The notes beneath the pieces are model-generated. The model did no database searches. It was not told the DNA's origin and was given only the letters and a program-made list of their open reading frames with translations. From Pseudomonadota bacterium (GTDB lineage: Bacteria; Pseudomonadota; Gammaproteobacteria; Halothiobacillales; Halothiobacillaceae), in assembly GCA_021795795.1 (NCBI GenBank), contig JAJYPA010000101.1, forward strand, positions 1-19,617: a stretch of DNA of 19,617 nt, read 5' to 3'. How positions within the stretch are numbered: position 1 is the first letter of the stretch; each line of letters starts with the position of its first letter. Shown here one piece after another: positions 1 to 7,817 of the stretch. The position numbers and the translations under genes were made by a program.

Positions 1-165
1 GGAGCGTCTGTAGTAGAAGACTGTTGTCAGGGAATGTGAGTATACCCAGTTTGTGGAGCCATTTTCTCTACCATTTGACATCGAAGGCTTCATCTGGAGA
101 TTTTGTTCGAAGGGCAGGTCAAGACTGAAAGCCGCCATTCAGACCTGTCGCTTAAAAGCTCGTCA
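1..165. other. Left-edge non-coding stretch
   Basis: This is the 3' flank of the first minus-strand propeller gene. I see no convincing gene. A weak inverted repeat (CTGAA/TTCAG around an 8-nt loop, about 126-143) follows the propeller stop codon on the minus strand, but it has no T tract and is too short to call a terminator. Confidence 0.4.
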
Positions 166-1278
166 TCAGTTTCTGTCAATTGCAATAGCCTGAGGGGCAG
201 ACCCTACAGAAAAAACCCCAATTTCTTTGCCTCTCGAATTGAGTTCTGTTACTTCGCCGTGGGTGTCATTATTCGAAACCCAAACGTTGTTATTCCCATC
301 AATTGCAATGGACCACGGTAAAGATCCGGCGGCAAATGTCCCGATCGTTTTACCGTTAGGGCTAAGTTCGGTTACATTACTATCGCCGTAAGCGATTCCT
401 GCGGTACCGTTACCATCATTGGCAATCCAGATGTTGCCGTTGTTACCGATGGCAATGGCGTCAGAATAAGATCCAGCAGAAATATTCCCAATTTGTTTGC
501 CCAACGGGTTGAGTTCTACTACTGTGCCGCGGCCATTAGCGGGATCCACATTTACCACCCAGACATTGCCTGAAGCGTCTATGGCTAAGGCCGTTGGTCT
601 AGGGCCTGCAGTAAAACTTCCGATTACTTTTCCGTCAGGGCTAAGCTCAGTTACATTATTTAAATTCGCCACCCAGACATCGTTACTCTTATCAATTGCA
701 ATGTCGCTAGGATAAGATATAGCAGTAGAAAACAACCCAATTTTTTTCCCGCTAGAATTAAGCTCAGCCATATAACTATCACCAGTTGGTAAAGTACCAA
801 AGGCGCCACCTTGCGGAGCAACCGCAACCCATACATTAGTGGAAGCGGCTATGGCTCTAGCTCCTGAAGAATCGATCGAATAACTCCCCATTTTATAACC
901 GGAAGGACTAAGTTTGGTTACGGTATTGCTGTTGATGCAGGTCACCCAGACGTCACCAGATTTTCCTATCGCTATGGCATCTGGATTGCAACCAACCGCA
1001 AAATTACCCAAAGTCTTTCCTTTTAAGCTTAGCTCCGTTACCGTCTCGCTGCTCCAGTTTGCAACCCATACAGTTGCAGCATCTGCTGTATTGCCAACGC
1101 TGCCCATTAATCCAAATTGGACAACGCTAAAAATCAAGAAGAGAGTCACTTGTCCATAATGTCGGCATACATTACTTTTTTGCAGAAATGTGTTACCTAG
1201 CATCTCATTAAGGGATTTTAGTTTCACAGAAAGGACTTTGTGACGATATTGTTGTTTTTTAAGAGTAACCTTAGGCAT
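166..1278 (-). CDS. Secreted NHL/Vgb-like seven-bladed beta-propeller protein
   Basis: This 370-residue protein is built from seven repeats of the type AIAIDxxGNVWVxN...VTELSPxGKxIGxF, the signature of NHL/virginiamycin-B-lyase-like propeller blades. WVAN/WVTC/WVAV/WVAN/WVVN/WIAN/WVSN strands are spread from about residue 71 to the C-terminus. A long, basic N-region (1-42) is followed by a hydrophobic segment (about 43-60) and ADAA (65-68), consistent with Sec export and cleavage just before the first W-strand. The last residues (QAIAIDRN) supply the strand missing from the first blade, which suggests a Velcro-closed ring. The ATG directly follows the TAA of the upstream gene with no gap, and GGAGG lies 9 nt before it, so the two are probably co-translated. 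Such propellers usually bind ligands, proteins or surfaces. No catalytic residues of true Vgb are assigned, and the function is unknown. Confidence 0.85.
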   Translation of the reverse strand: MPKVTLKKQQYRHKVLSVKLKSLNEMLGNTFLQKSNVCRHYGQVTLFLIFSVVQFGLMGSVGNTADAATVWVANWSSETVTELSLKGKTLGNFAVGCNPDAIAIGKSGDVWVTCINSNTVTKLSPSGYKMGSYSIDSSGARAIAASTNVWVAVAPQGGAFGTLPTGDSYMAELNSSGKKIGLFSTAISYPSDIAIDKSNDVWVANLNNVTELSPDGKVIGSFTAGPRPTALAIDASGNVWVVNVDPANGRGTVVELNPLGKQIGNISAGSYSDAIAIGNNGNIWIANDGNGTAGIAYGDSNVTELSPNGKTIGTFAAGSLPWSIAIDGNNNVWVSNNDTHGEVTELNSRGKEIGVFSVGSAPQAIAIDRN

Positions 1279-2472
1279 TTAATAATTTCCTCCACCAGGG
1301 AACTGGGGGCCAGAATACGGCCAGAATTGAGGGCCCTTGGCTGCTCTAACTAATTCGGTTACGTTGCTGTCTCCTATAGCGGTGCCTACAGTGCCATTGT
1401 TGCCCCTATTGACAACCCAGACGTTACCTGAAGCGTCTATGGCTATGGCATCTGGGTAGATACCTGCTGTGTAAGTTGTTGCGGATGTGTATCCTCCTCT
1501 GCCGTTTGGTCTGAGCTCCATTACGTTGCTGTCTCCTACTGCGGTGCCTGCAGTGCCGTTGCCATTATTGACAACCCAGACATTGCCTGAAGCGTCTATG
1601 GCTATACCCATTGGTCGGCCACCTGTGGTATAGGTTACGGGCATGCCGTGCGTTATTAAACTACTATAATTAAGTGCTGCAACAACACTACTTCCCTCAA
1701 TGGTTACCCAAGGAGTGTTGGTCCTGCCTATGGCTATACCCCATGTGCTGAAACCCATGTTCCCAGAGGCTACTGTATCGCCGAAAGAGTTAAGTTCGGT
1801 CAGACCACTGCTACCCGCATATGGACGATCAACAATCCAGACGTTACCCGCAGCGTCTATGGCTATGTCTTCTGGAGTGCTGCCTGCATTATAGGTGCCT
1901 ATAAGTTTGCCGGAAGAACTGAGTTCGGTTACACAGCTGTAGTACTTAGCAACACCTACAAAGTTGCCATTGCCTACAACCCCGTTGCCCGCATTGGTAA
2001 CCCAGACGTTACCCGCAGCGTCTATGGCTATGCCTCTTGGATTGCTGCCCGCAGTATAAGTGCCAATAAGTTTACCGGAAGGGCTGAGTTCGGTTACGTG
2101 GCTGTCTCCCGAAGCAGTGCCTATAAATTGGTCGTGGTCATTAGTAACCCAGACGTCACCTGAAGTGTCTATGGCTATGGCATATGGAGAGCTGCCTGCT
2201 GTGTAAGTTGCGGATGTGTATCCTCCTCTGCCGTTTGGACTGAGCTCCGTTACGTTGCTGTCTCCTACAGCGGTGCCTGCAGTGCCGTTGCCATTATTGA
2301 CAACCCAGACATTGCCTGAAGTGTCTATGGCTATGTCTTCTGGATTGATGCCCACGGCATAAGTATGCGTAATTACACTTGATGCAGCGCTTACCGCACT
2401 TACCGCTCCAAACAAAACAAGTGAAACGAGAAGAATGGAAAGTAAAGATAATATTTTTTTTATACTTTTCAT
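1279..2472 (-). CDS. Secreted NHL/Vgb-like seven-bladed beta-propeller protein
   Basis: This 397-residue protein has a textbook signal peptide: MKSIKK, a hydrophobic core, then AVSA-VSAAS (about residues 1-31). Seven propeller repeats follow with WVVN, WVTN, WVTN, WIVD, WVTI, WVVN and WVVN strands. Several carry an inserted loop NGNGTAGTAVGDSNVTEL between the W-strand and the TEL strand. The C-terminus is a short tail rich in G, P and aromatic residues (GPQFWPYSGPQFPGGGNY) that is not part of a blade. The start is well set by AAGGAGG about 8 nt upstream. It is the first gene of a two-gene unit with the propeller at 166-1278. An insertion sequence ends about 50 bp upstream, so its native promoter may be lost. 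Ligand and role are not readable from sequence. Confidence 0.88.
   Translation of the reverse strand: MKSIKKILSLLSILLVSLVLFGAVSAVSAASSVITHTYAVGINPEDIAIDTSGNVWVVNNGNGTAGTAVGDSNVTELSPNGRGGYTSATYTAGSSPYAIAIDTSGDVWVTNDHDQFIGTASGDSHVTELSPSGKLIGTYTAGSNPRGIAIDAAGNVWVTNAGNGVVGNGNFVGVAKYYSCVTELSSSGKLIGTYNAGSTPEDIAIDAAGNVWIVDRPYAGSSGLTELNSFGDTVASGNMGFSTWGIAIGRTNTPWVTIEGSSVVAALNYSSLITHGMPVTYTTGGRPMGIAIDASGNVWVVNNGNGTAGTAVGDSNVMELRPNGRGGYTSATTYTAGIYPDAIAIDASGNVWVVNRGNNGTVGTAIGDSNVTELVRAAKGPQFWPYSGPQFPGGGNY
1463..1605 (-). repeat. Internal near-identical duplication, copy A
   Basis: This 143-bp stretch inside the second propeller gene matches 2195-2334 at nearly every base. I count one 3-bp indel (an extra GTT here) and about five substitutions. 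It covers more than one propeller blade and is far more alike at DNA level than the other blades, so it is a recent duplication or gene-conversion tract. Confidence 0.85.
2195..2334 (-). repeat. Internal near-identical duplication, copy B
   Basis: This is the partner of the 1463-1605 tract, 140 bp long and in the same orientation. It encodes the first blade and its GNGTAGTAVGDSN loop near the protein N-terminus. Confidence 0.85.
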
Positions 2473-2520
2473 TGCTATACCTCCTTAAATATTAATTTTG
2501 TTTTAAACATTTTTTGTCCC

Positions 2521-3812
2521 TCGTCATTTCAAGTGGGCCTGAGATCCAACTTGCCCAGGATCAGGTAGGCCATGTTGATGAAGTTCTTGTGGGTACGATA
2601 GCTGCGGGCCTTGGCCTTGGCGGATTGGATGAGGCTGTTGAAGCCTTCCAGAATCCCGTTGGTGATCTGGCTCTCGAATCAGCGGAGCACGCCTTCCCAG
2701 TGATTCATGATGGTGTAGGCGACCTTGACCAGGGGCGGTAATCCGCTGTCCTTGGCGTTTTCCATCCAGGCCTTCAGCAGGGTAGCGCCTTGGTGGCGAT
2801 TCTTGACCGTGAATATGTCCTGAAACGTGAGGTGAAACTGATAGGCCTGCGCCGTTTTGAGGTTCTGGTCCTTGAGGAGGGCCTGGAGCTTTTCTTTCTG
2901 CTTGGCTTTGAGGTTTCCTTCGTTCTTGAGCCAGAGCCAGCGGGTTTTCTTGAGGTTGGGCTGGGAGAGGAACTTCCCCCTTGCGCACGGCGTCCACTGC
3001 CTCGTTGACAAGCTTCATGTGGTGGAAGCGATCGAAGGTGATCTGAGCTTTGGGCAGGTGCTCGGCGGCCCCTTTCTGAAAGGCCGACGAGAGGTCCATG
3101 CTCACCTCTGTTATCGCGTCGGTACTACCACCGTGGGCCTGCAGATCCTCGGCGAATTGCGTAAAGGTCTGGGCATCTTTGCCCGGTGTGGCAAAGAGCA
3201 GGCGCTTTTCCAGCAGGTCCACGAAGAGGGTGATGTAATCATGCCCCCGCCGACTACTGGTTTCATCCACGCCGACGGCATGGACATGGACATCGGCCAT
3301 ATCCACTGCGGCGCGGGCCTTCGATATATAATGGTCGATCACTCGCCACAGAAGCGTGTCGGTCTCACCGACCATGCGCGCCACGGTCAAGACCGGCATC
3401 TCCCGCACCAGGCTCATGATCAGCGCTTCAAAGAGCAGAGTGAAATGGAAGCCTTCCCGAGCCCAGGGGACGGGCACCTGAAGTACCCCGTGCTCCGAGC
3501 ACTCCACACGAGATACGCGGGCATGGAGATAGGCTTCATGCTGAAAGAAGTCCATGTGCCGCCAGGTGTGTTCACGGGTGTCGTGTACCGGGCACTCCTC
3601 GCCACAGACCGGGCAAGCGAAGCGGCTGCCAGTGGGGAAGTTGATGTGCAGGTCTAGCCGCTTCTCTTCCACCGTGAAGGTCACATGATCCACCAACCAC
3701 GGCGCATCCAACCCTATCGCGAGTGAAAACAGATCTTCTTGGGCCATCCTCAACTCCTTCCAGGGGCGTGACTGCTCCACGGCATTCTATCCCTACCCAC
3801 TCGATCTGACGA
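2521..3812 (-). mobile_element. Degenerate ISL3-family insertion sequence (ISAfe1-like)
   Basis: The element carries one transposase gene reading right to left. Candidate terminal inverted repeats are TCGTCATTTCAAGTGGG (2521-2537) and the complement of CCCACTCGATCTGACGA (3796-3812), matching at 14 of 17 positions. True ends could lie some tens of bases further out. No clear 8-bp target duplication is visible, as expected for an old or eroded copy. Family assignment comes from the transposase. The outer left end sits only about 50 bp from the start of the propeller gene at 2472. Exact ends need comparison with intact copies. Confidence 0.6.
2529..3747 (-). pseudogene. ISL3-family transposase, broken by frameshift and stop
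   Basis: The N-terminal part has the ISL3 zinc-binding region (CPVCGEECPVHD, then VECSEHG). It then has DDE-type catalytic segments, GVDETSSRRGHDY and MDLSSAFQKG...ITFDRFHHMKLVNEAVDAVRKG. The frame is lost at a run of five G (complement of 2976-2980). With four G it reads RKGKFLSQPNLKKTRWLWLKN, the expected continuation. The resumed frame meets a TGA at 2679-2681 where a tryptophan is expected (GVLR-stop-FESQITNGILEGFNSLIQ), then runs to the natural stop at 2529. The start at 3747 is chosen for AAGGAG 8 nt upstream. The G-run lesion alone could be a sequencing error or programmed slippage. The stop codon makes full-length transposase unlikely, so this copy is probably immobile unless helped in trans. 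Confidence 0.85.
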
Positions 3813-3936
3813 AAAGCCCATTTTTGTTGCCTTACGCTTAGGATTTGCAAGCGCCCATTTCCTTATGATAAGCAGGAATTATGAGTCCCATAACACCATC
3901 TTTATAGTAAGAGTAAACGATCTTGGGATATCATCA

Positions 3937-3956
3937 ACCCCCTCTTTTGGGGGGGT
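3937..3956 (+). repeat. GC-stem hairpin element, copy 1
   Basis: ACCCCC (3937-3942), loop TCTTTT, then a GGGGGGG run and T form a strong short hairpin without a following T tract. It lies about 88 bp upstream of the response-regulator ATG, reading toward it. Over 22 bases starting at the preceding CA (3935), it is identical to the minus strand of copy 3. It may be a dispersed intergenic repeat, an operator-like inverted repeat or a leader hairpin. Confidence 0.65.
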
Positions 3957-4043
3957 ATCAACAGCCCGATTGGATGCTACATTAATGAGCGGCGGTTTTC
4001 CCTGACTTTTAAGCCACTTTCAAACCGAGGCTTGTTGCCACCT

Positions 4044-4664
4044 ATGAAGATTCTCCTGACTGATGATCACGCCTTATTCCGGGCTGGCTTGCGGTTGCTC
4101 CTGGCTAGTATAGCCCCGGATGTCGAGATATTTGAGGCGTCCAATGTTGGCGAGGCTTTGTACTTGGTTCAAGCGCATCCTGATCTTCGGCTTTGCCTAC
4201 TCGATCTGCAACTCAATCAGGAGCGTGGTTTGCCTGCCTTGAGACAGATCAAGGCCGCAGCACCGGGGGTCGCGGTGGTCATCGTCTCGGGATCGGAAGA
4301 CCACGCCACCGTACGGGCCTGTCTGGAGGCCGGGGCCATGAGCTACATTCCCAAGAGCGCGCCTTCCGAGGTGTTCCTGCAAGCCTTGCTGCGGGTATTG
4401 GCTGGGGAAGTCTTTCTGCCTCCGGGGATTGGCGACGGCGATCCGGTCTCGCCGCCCGCAGCCCCGGCGATGACACCGCGCCAGCGCGAGGTGCTGTACG
4501 CCTTGAGCCGCGGCTTACCCACCAAACTGATTGCCCGCGAACTTTCACTCTCCGAATACACTGTCAAGGAACACATCGGCGAAGTGTTCCGGATTCTCGG
4601 GGTGCATAGTCGAGCCGAGGCCATCATCAAGGCTAGTCGCTTCTACCTGCGGCGTCATGACTGA
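4044..4664 (+). CDS. NarL/FixJ-type LuxR-family response regulator
   Basis: This 206-residue cytoplasmic regulator has a receiver domain (about 1-118). The acidic pair is DD in LLTDDHALFRAG, the phospho-acceptor Asp is about residue 54 (LCLLDLQL), the switch Ser is about 82 (VIVSGS) and the conserved Lys is about 104 (SYIPKSA). A GerE/LuxR helix-turn-helix follows from about 143 (MTPRQREVLYALSRGLPTKL onward to TVKEHIGEVFRILGVHSRAEAI). Phosphorylation should control DNA binding. The ATG at 4044 is preferred because the protein then begins MKILLTDDHALF as in the family. In-frame TTG codons at 4032 and 4035 are alternatives, and GAGG at 4027-4030 is an imperfectly spaced ribosome site. Its last 8 bp overlap the histidine kinase gene, its likely partner. 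Target genes are unknown. Confidence 0.9.
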   Translation: MKILLTDDHALFRAGLRLLLASIAPDVEIFEASNVGEALYLVQAHPDLRLCLLDLQLNQERGLPALRQIKAAAPGVAVVIVSGSEDHATVRACLEAGAMSYIPKSAPSEVFLQALLRVLAGEVFLPPGIGDGDPVSPPAAPAMTPRQREVLYALSRGLPTKLIARELSLSEYTVKEHIGEVFRILGVHSRAEAIIKASRFYLRRHD

Positions 4665-6519
4665 CGTGCGGGGCAGCGCCCAACCACGGAGCAGTGGCCG
4701 CCTGCACAGGCTCATGGCATGGTTGCTGTCAGATCCCCCCATTACGGATCGGGATGCCCCATCCGCCCTCCAACAGGAAACGACGCGGGAGGTCGTCACT
4801 CTGCACGCGCGTATCCTCCTGCACATGCCAATCGTCCAACTGCTCTTCGTGATCGCCGTGGGGTGGATTGTCCTGCCGGATGTGCCGCTGGACGTCTTTC
4901 TGTCCTGGAGCATGCTTACGGTGGGCACGGAGGGCCTGCGCGCCGCCAGCGCCTGGTGGATGTTGCCCCGTGTGCAGACGTTGGTGCCGAAGCATATGCA
5001 CACCCTCTTCATGGTATTGGACGCCCTATCCGGGGCTATGGTGGGGCTGGCCGCCGTGCTGTTCCTCCGTCACCTTCCCCTTCTCTCTCAGGTGCTGATC
5101 GAAATCATTCTGTTCGCCATCGCCGCTGCTGGCGTTTCGGTGGCCGTTTCCTCCAAATATATGCTGGCGGCATACTCGTTTCTGGTGCTGCTGGGTGCCG
5201 CGGTCACCTGGGCGGTGCTGCACCCCGGTCAGGCGGGACCGGTTGCGGGGCTCACACTCCTGTATTGGGGATTTCTGATCGGAGTGTCCAGCGAGAGCGA
5301 ACGCCTTTTGAAGCATTCGGTCCAGATCCGTCAGGAACGGGACCGCATACTCCAGGATCTGGAGCGCAGCAACGCCATGGCGCACACCGCGACAGACCGG
5401 GCCGAGCAGACGGCCCAGGCGCGGGGCAGGGTGCTCGCCGCCGCCAGTCATGATCTGCGACAGCCCCTGCATGCGCTGTCCATTTACAGCGCCGTTCTGG
5501 CCGCGAATCCGACGCCGCAAACCCTCCGGGAGGTCGGACACAACATCGACCAGATCGTGCGCGCGCTGGGAGGGATGCTGACGGACCTGCTCGACCTGTC
5601 GAGGCTGTCCTCGGGGTGCTATACACCGCAACAGCAAATCTTCGCCCTGGACCAGACCGTAGCCGAGGTCTGTGCCGAGTATGACGCGGCCGCCGCCGAG
5701 AAAGGACTGGTGATCCGCAGCACCCTGATCCCGATACAGATTGTCGGGGATGCTCCTGCGGTGGCGCGGATTGCACGCAACCTGATCGACAACGCCATCA
5801 AATATACCGACCACGGAGAGATCCGCGTCGCGACGATGCTGGCGGATGGCGGCGCCGTCCTGTCCGTCGCGGATACCGGCAAGGGCATCGCCACTGCCGA
5901 ACAGGAACAGATCTTCGAGGAGTTCTACCAGACCGATAACCCCGGACGCGACCGCAGCCAGGGTGTGGGTTTGGGTTTGTCCATTGTGCGCCGCCTCTGT
6001 GAATTGATGGAGGCGCACATCAGTGTCGAGTCGGTGCCAGGGGAGGGGGCCTGTTTTCGGGTAAATTTCCCCGGTCCGATGATTTCGCCCGGGCATCCCC
6101 CAGCCGTTCCGGGAGAGGAGACCCCGCCGAGTATCATGCAGGGTCTGCGGGTCTACGTGGTGGATGACGAACCGGATATCCGGAACAGTATGCGAACCCT
6201 GCTTCGCCTGTGGGGGATCGACGTGCACACGGCGGGATCCAACCAAGAGGCCGATGCCTTGTTCACACGCATGGGCCCGCCCGACCTGCTGATCGCCGAT
6301 CTGCGTTTGGGGGAGACGGAGCACGGAGCAGCGATGGCCACCCGTTTGCGCCATACCTTTGGTCCATTTCCAGTACTGATGATCACCGGGGAGACTGCTT
6401 CGCGGGCGTTGTGCCAGGTCCGTGAGTCGGGTTTCGCCCTCCTGCAAAAGCCGATTGCCGCAGAAGTCCTGCACGCGGCCATCGCGGGCATGCTGGGGCC
6501 GGATCATGCGCGCGATTGA
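4657..6519 (+). CDS. Membrane hybrid sensor histidine kinase with C-terminal receiver
   Basis: The protein has 620 residues from the ATG that overlaps the regulator stop (ATGACTGA). About six TM segments lie between residues 59 and 212 with no large periplasmic domain, so sensing is probably within the membrane. A short coiled linker leads to the HisKA box ASHDLRQPLHAL with His about 265. The ATPase domain has the N-box RNLIDNAIKYTDHGE (about 374-388), VADTGKGIA (about 405-413), and GVGLGLSIVRRLCELM (about 437-452). A fused receiver domain (about 498-612) has VVDDEPDIRNSM, phospho-acceptor Asp about 548 (LLIADLRL) and Lys about 598 (LLQKPIA). All key residues are present. The receiver may be a relay or a phosphate sink beside the separate regulator. 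An upstream in-frame start at 4531 would lie deep in the regulator gene and is rejected. The signal is unknown. Confidence 0.92.
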   Translation: MTDVRGSAQPRSSGRLHRLMAWLLSDPPITDRDAPSALQQETTREVVTLHARILLHMPIVQLLFVIAVGWIVLPDVPLDVFLSWSMLTVGTEGLRAASAWWMLPRVQTLVPKHMHTLFMVLDALSGAMVGLAAVLFLRHLPLLSQVLIEIILFAIAAAGVSVAVSSKYMLAAYSFLVLLGAAVTWAVLHPGQAGPVAGLTLLYWGFLIGVSSESERLLKHSVQIRQERDRILQDLERSNAMAHTATDRAEQTAQARGRVLAAASHDLRQPLHALSIYSAVLAANPTPQTLREVGHNIDQIVRALGGMLTDLLDLSRLSSGCYTPQQQIFALDQTVAEVCAEYDAAAAEKGLVIRSTLIPIQIVGDAPAVARIARNLIDNAIKYTDHGEIRVATMLADGGAVLSVADTGKGIATAEQEQIFEEFYQTDNPGRDRSQGVGLGLSIVRRLCELMEAHISVESVPGEGACFRVNFPGPMISPGHPPAVPGEETPPSIMQGLRVYVVDDEPDIRNSMRTLLRLWGIDVHTAGSNQEADALFTRMGPPDLLIADLRLGETEHGAAMATRLRHTFGPFPVLMITGETASRALCQVRESGFALLQKPIAAEVLHAAIAGMLGPDHARD

Positions 6520-6544
6520 TTCTGCGCTGCGCATTCGGCACCCC

Positions 6545-6564
6545 AGCCCCCCAAATGGGGGGTT
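6545..6564 (-). repeat. GC-stem hairpin element, copy 2
   Basis: CCCCCC (6547-6552), AAAT, GGGGGG (6557-6562) form a six-pair GC stem, extended by flanking pairs. It starts about 28 nt after the kinase stop codon, where a terminator could be, but no T tract follows. On the minus strand it reads ACAACCCCCCATTTGGGGGG, resembling copies 1, 3 and 4. Confidence 0.6.
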
Positions 6565-6750
6565 GTGGTCTACAGGGCAGCGACTAAGATCAGCATAAGC
6601 GCATAATGCGTGCGTTAGGCTAAGTTGGTTCGCCCAAGCATTGTTCAAGCTGGGCCGTGATTGGTTTTCAGTTATATTTCCACACGTCCGGCAGAGGCCC
6701 AATGGCATAGGGAGGTTCCGCCGTGTCGATGTGATGGAGGCAAATAGAGA

Positions 6751-7041
6751 ATGGAAAGAGACGACAGAGACCGTTGGTGGGTATTCAAGGTTCCCAAAAT
6801 ATCCATTTGGTGGTTAGTTTGGGCGGTCATGCTCGGTGGTTATATTTATTATCAATATGCCTACGTGAATAACTCGAAACATTCTGAGCATAAAAAAGAT
6901 GCAACATATAATCGCGGTAAGGTCAATCCGTTAGAAAATTGGGGCGGCGTATCACAGTTCTCTCAACTGGAAAAAACGATTAGCAATAAATCACCAGATG
7001 ATATATTGCGAAGATCTGAAGCATCGAAAGGCACAAAATAA
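6751..7041 (+). CDS. Small single-TM protein of unknown function
   Basis: This 96-residue protein has a charged N-terminus (MERDDRDRWW), one membrane segment (about 19-38, IWWLVWAVMLGGYIYYQYAY) and a hydrophilic, Lys/Ser/Asn-rich C-terminal tail. GGAGG ends 10 nt before the ATG, supporting the start. I do not recognise the family. It follows the kinase after a 231-bp gap and precedes another tiny membrane ORF in the same direction. Base composition is much more AT-rich than the kinase genes to its left. Confidence 0.65.
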   Translation: MERDDRDRWWVFKVPKISIWWLVWAVMLGGYIYYQYAYVNNSKHSEHKKDATYNRGKVNPLENWGGVSQFSQLEKTISNKSPDDILRRSEASKGTK

Positions 7042-7111
7042 GAGCATTAGTAATGTTGATTGCAAAACCATGGGCCAATGTCAACGATCATGCTTTTTGG
7101 GGGGATAGAAT

Positions 7112-7225
7112 GTGTTTACGCTAAAAAGGCTACTTATCATTCTGTTTATTATGACGATCATTTGGCTCGTGTTATTCGTGATTTTCTGGATGATTCCAGA
7201 ATGTAGTGGGGTACGTCTTTTATAA
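7112..7225 (+). CDS. Putative 37-residue single-TM microprotein
   Basis: A GTG-started ORF encodes (M/V)FTLKRLLIILFIMTIIWL followed by VLFVIFWMIPECSGVRLL. This is one long hydrophobic helix with a basic N-terminus, so N-in topology is expected. A purine-rich GGGGGGA lies about 6 nt before the GTG. It sits 70 bp after the 96-residue membrane protein in the same orientation and may be co-transcribed. It is short enough that automatic gene callers usually miss it. Function is unknown, and translation itself is inferred from the Shine-Dalgarno-like site and membrane-protein composition. Confidence 0.4.
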   Translation: MFTLKRLLIILFIMTIIWLVLFVIFWMIPECSGVRLL

Positions 7226-7358
7226 TATCCATTCGTCCTTTACTATTCACGGACAGTGCAGCAGCGCGATTTACCAAGCGATCCATGTTTTGTGCATCTG
7301 ATACGATCAGACGCCTCATATTTATTTTGTTTGAGGAAGAAGTTATGCCGATATCGTG

Positions 7359-7817
7359 TCAAGGTATCGAACTATCTGCGTTGCTCACAGTGGGCGAATG
7401 GGCGCGCGCATAACCAGCAATGTTGTAGCGTGCAATATTGGGTTGGCCAGATACCGTTGATTCAGTACTTGCTGAAATAGTCGATATTGGTGGTATTGTG
7501 GGCGCCCCGATCTTGGCCTGCTTAATCCACCAATTCTGATAAGCTGCCTGCTGAGCCAGAGCCTTCTCGTGGCTTTTGTAGATATGCATTGCTACACCCG
7601 GAACTGTGCCAAAAATAATGGTCACCGCCCATAGCAATACTGAGCAGCGCAGGATAGGTTTTCAAAACCATATGAGCAATGAGTAAGTTACTACGCCTGC
7701 AACTAGACTGAGCGTAGTAATCAGCGATCCGAACCAGCCTAACACGAGACCCAGAATAAAAAATAACGCCCAACGCATTGTGCGGACGAATCCTTGGTTG
7801 TTCTAAAATTGTTGCAC
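7359..7817 (-). pseudogene. Small multi-TM protein, interrupted by in-frame stops
   Basis: One minus-strand frame keeps membrane-protein character across two stop codons. A GTG at 7815-7817 follows GGAGG by 6 nt, but the frame hits TAG at 7803-7805. An ATG at 7776-7778 then gives 38 residues with MRWALFFILGLVLGWFGSLI and TTLSLVAGVVTYSLLIWF, ending in TGA (7662-7664). Directly after it the same frame continues KPILRCSVLLWAVTIIF and a soluble tail (HEKALAQQAAYQNWWIKQAK) to 7359. Reading the TGA as tryptophan would give one three-TM protein. Alternatives are a 38-residue gene (7662-7778) plus a separate TTG-started 92-residue gene (7359-7637). The overlapping frame 7522-7929 has poor protein character and a weak TTG start. 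I cannot name the family. Confidence 0.4.

Noticed and set aside
166..1278. Virginiamycin B lyase (antibiotic resistance)
   Set aside because: The shared blade pattern is generic. The catalytic residues could not be confirmed, and the protein is secreted, unlike cytoplasmic Vgb.
2857..3657. 266-codon plus-strand open frame across the IS
   Set aside because: It is antisense to the transposase, whose zinc-finger and DDE motifs are clear on the minus strand. The plus frame has no recognisable features.
6547..6562. Intrinsic terminator of the kinase gene
   Set aside because: The stem is strong and well placed but no T tract follows, and the same motif occurs upstream of genes, so it is listed as a repeat element instead.
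5026..6708. 560-codon minus-strand open frame opposite the histidine kinase
   Set aside because: It is a shadow of a GC-rich gene. The plus strand has all kinase and receiver motifs in order, and the minus product is rich in Arg/Gln/His without domain character.
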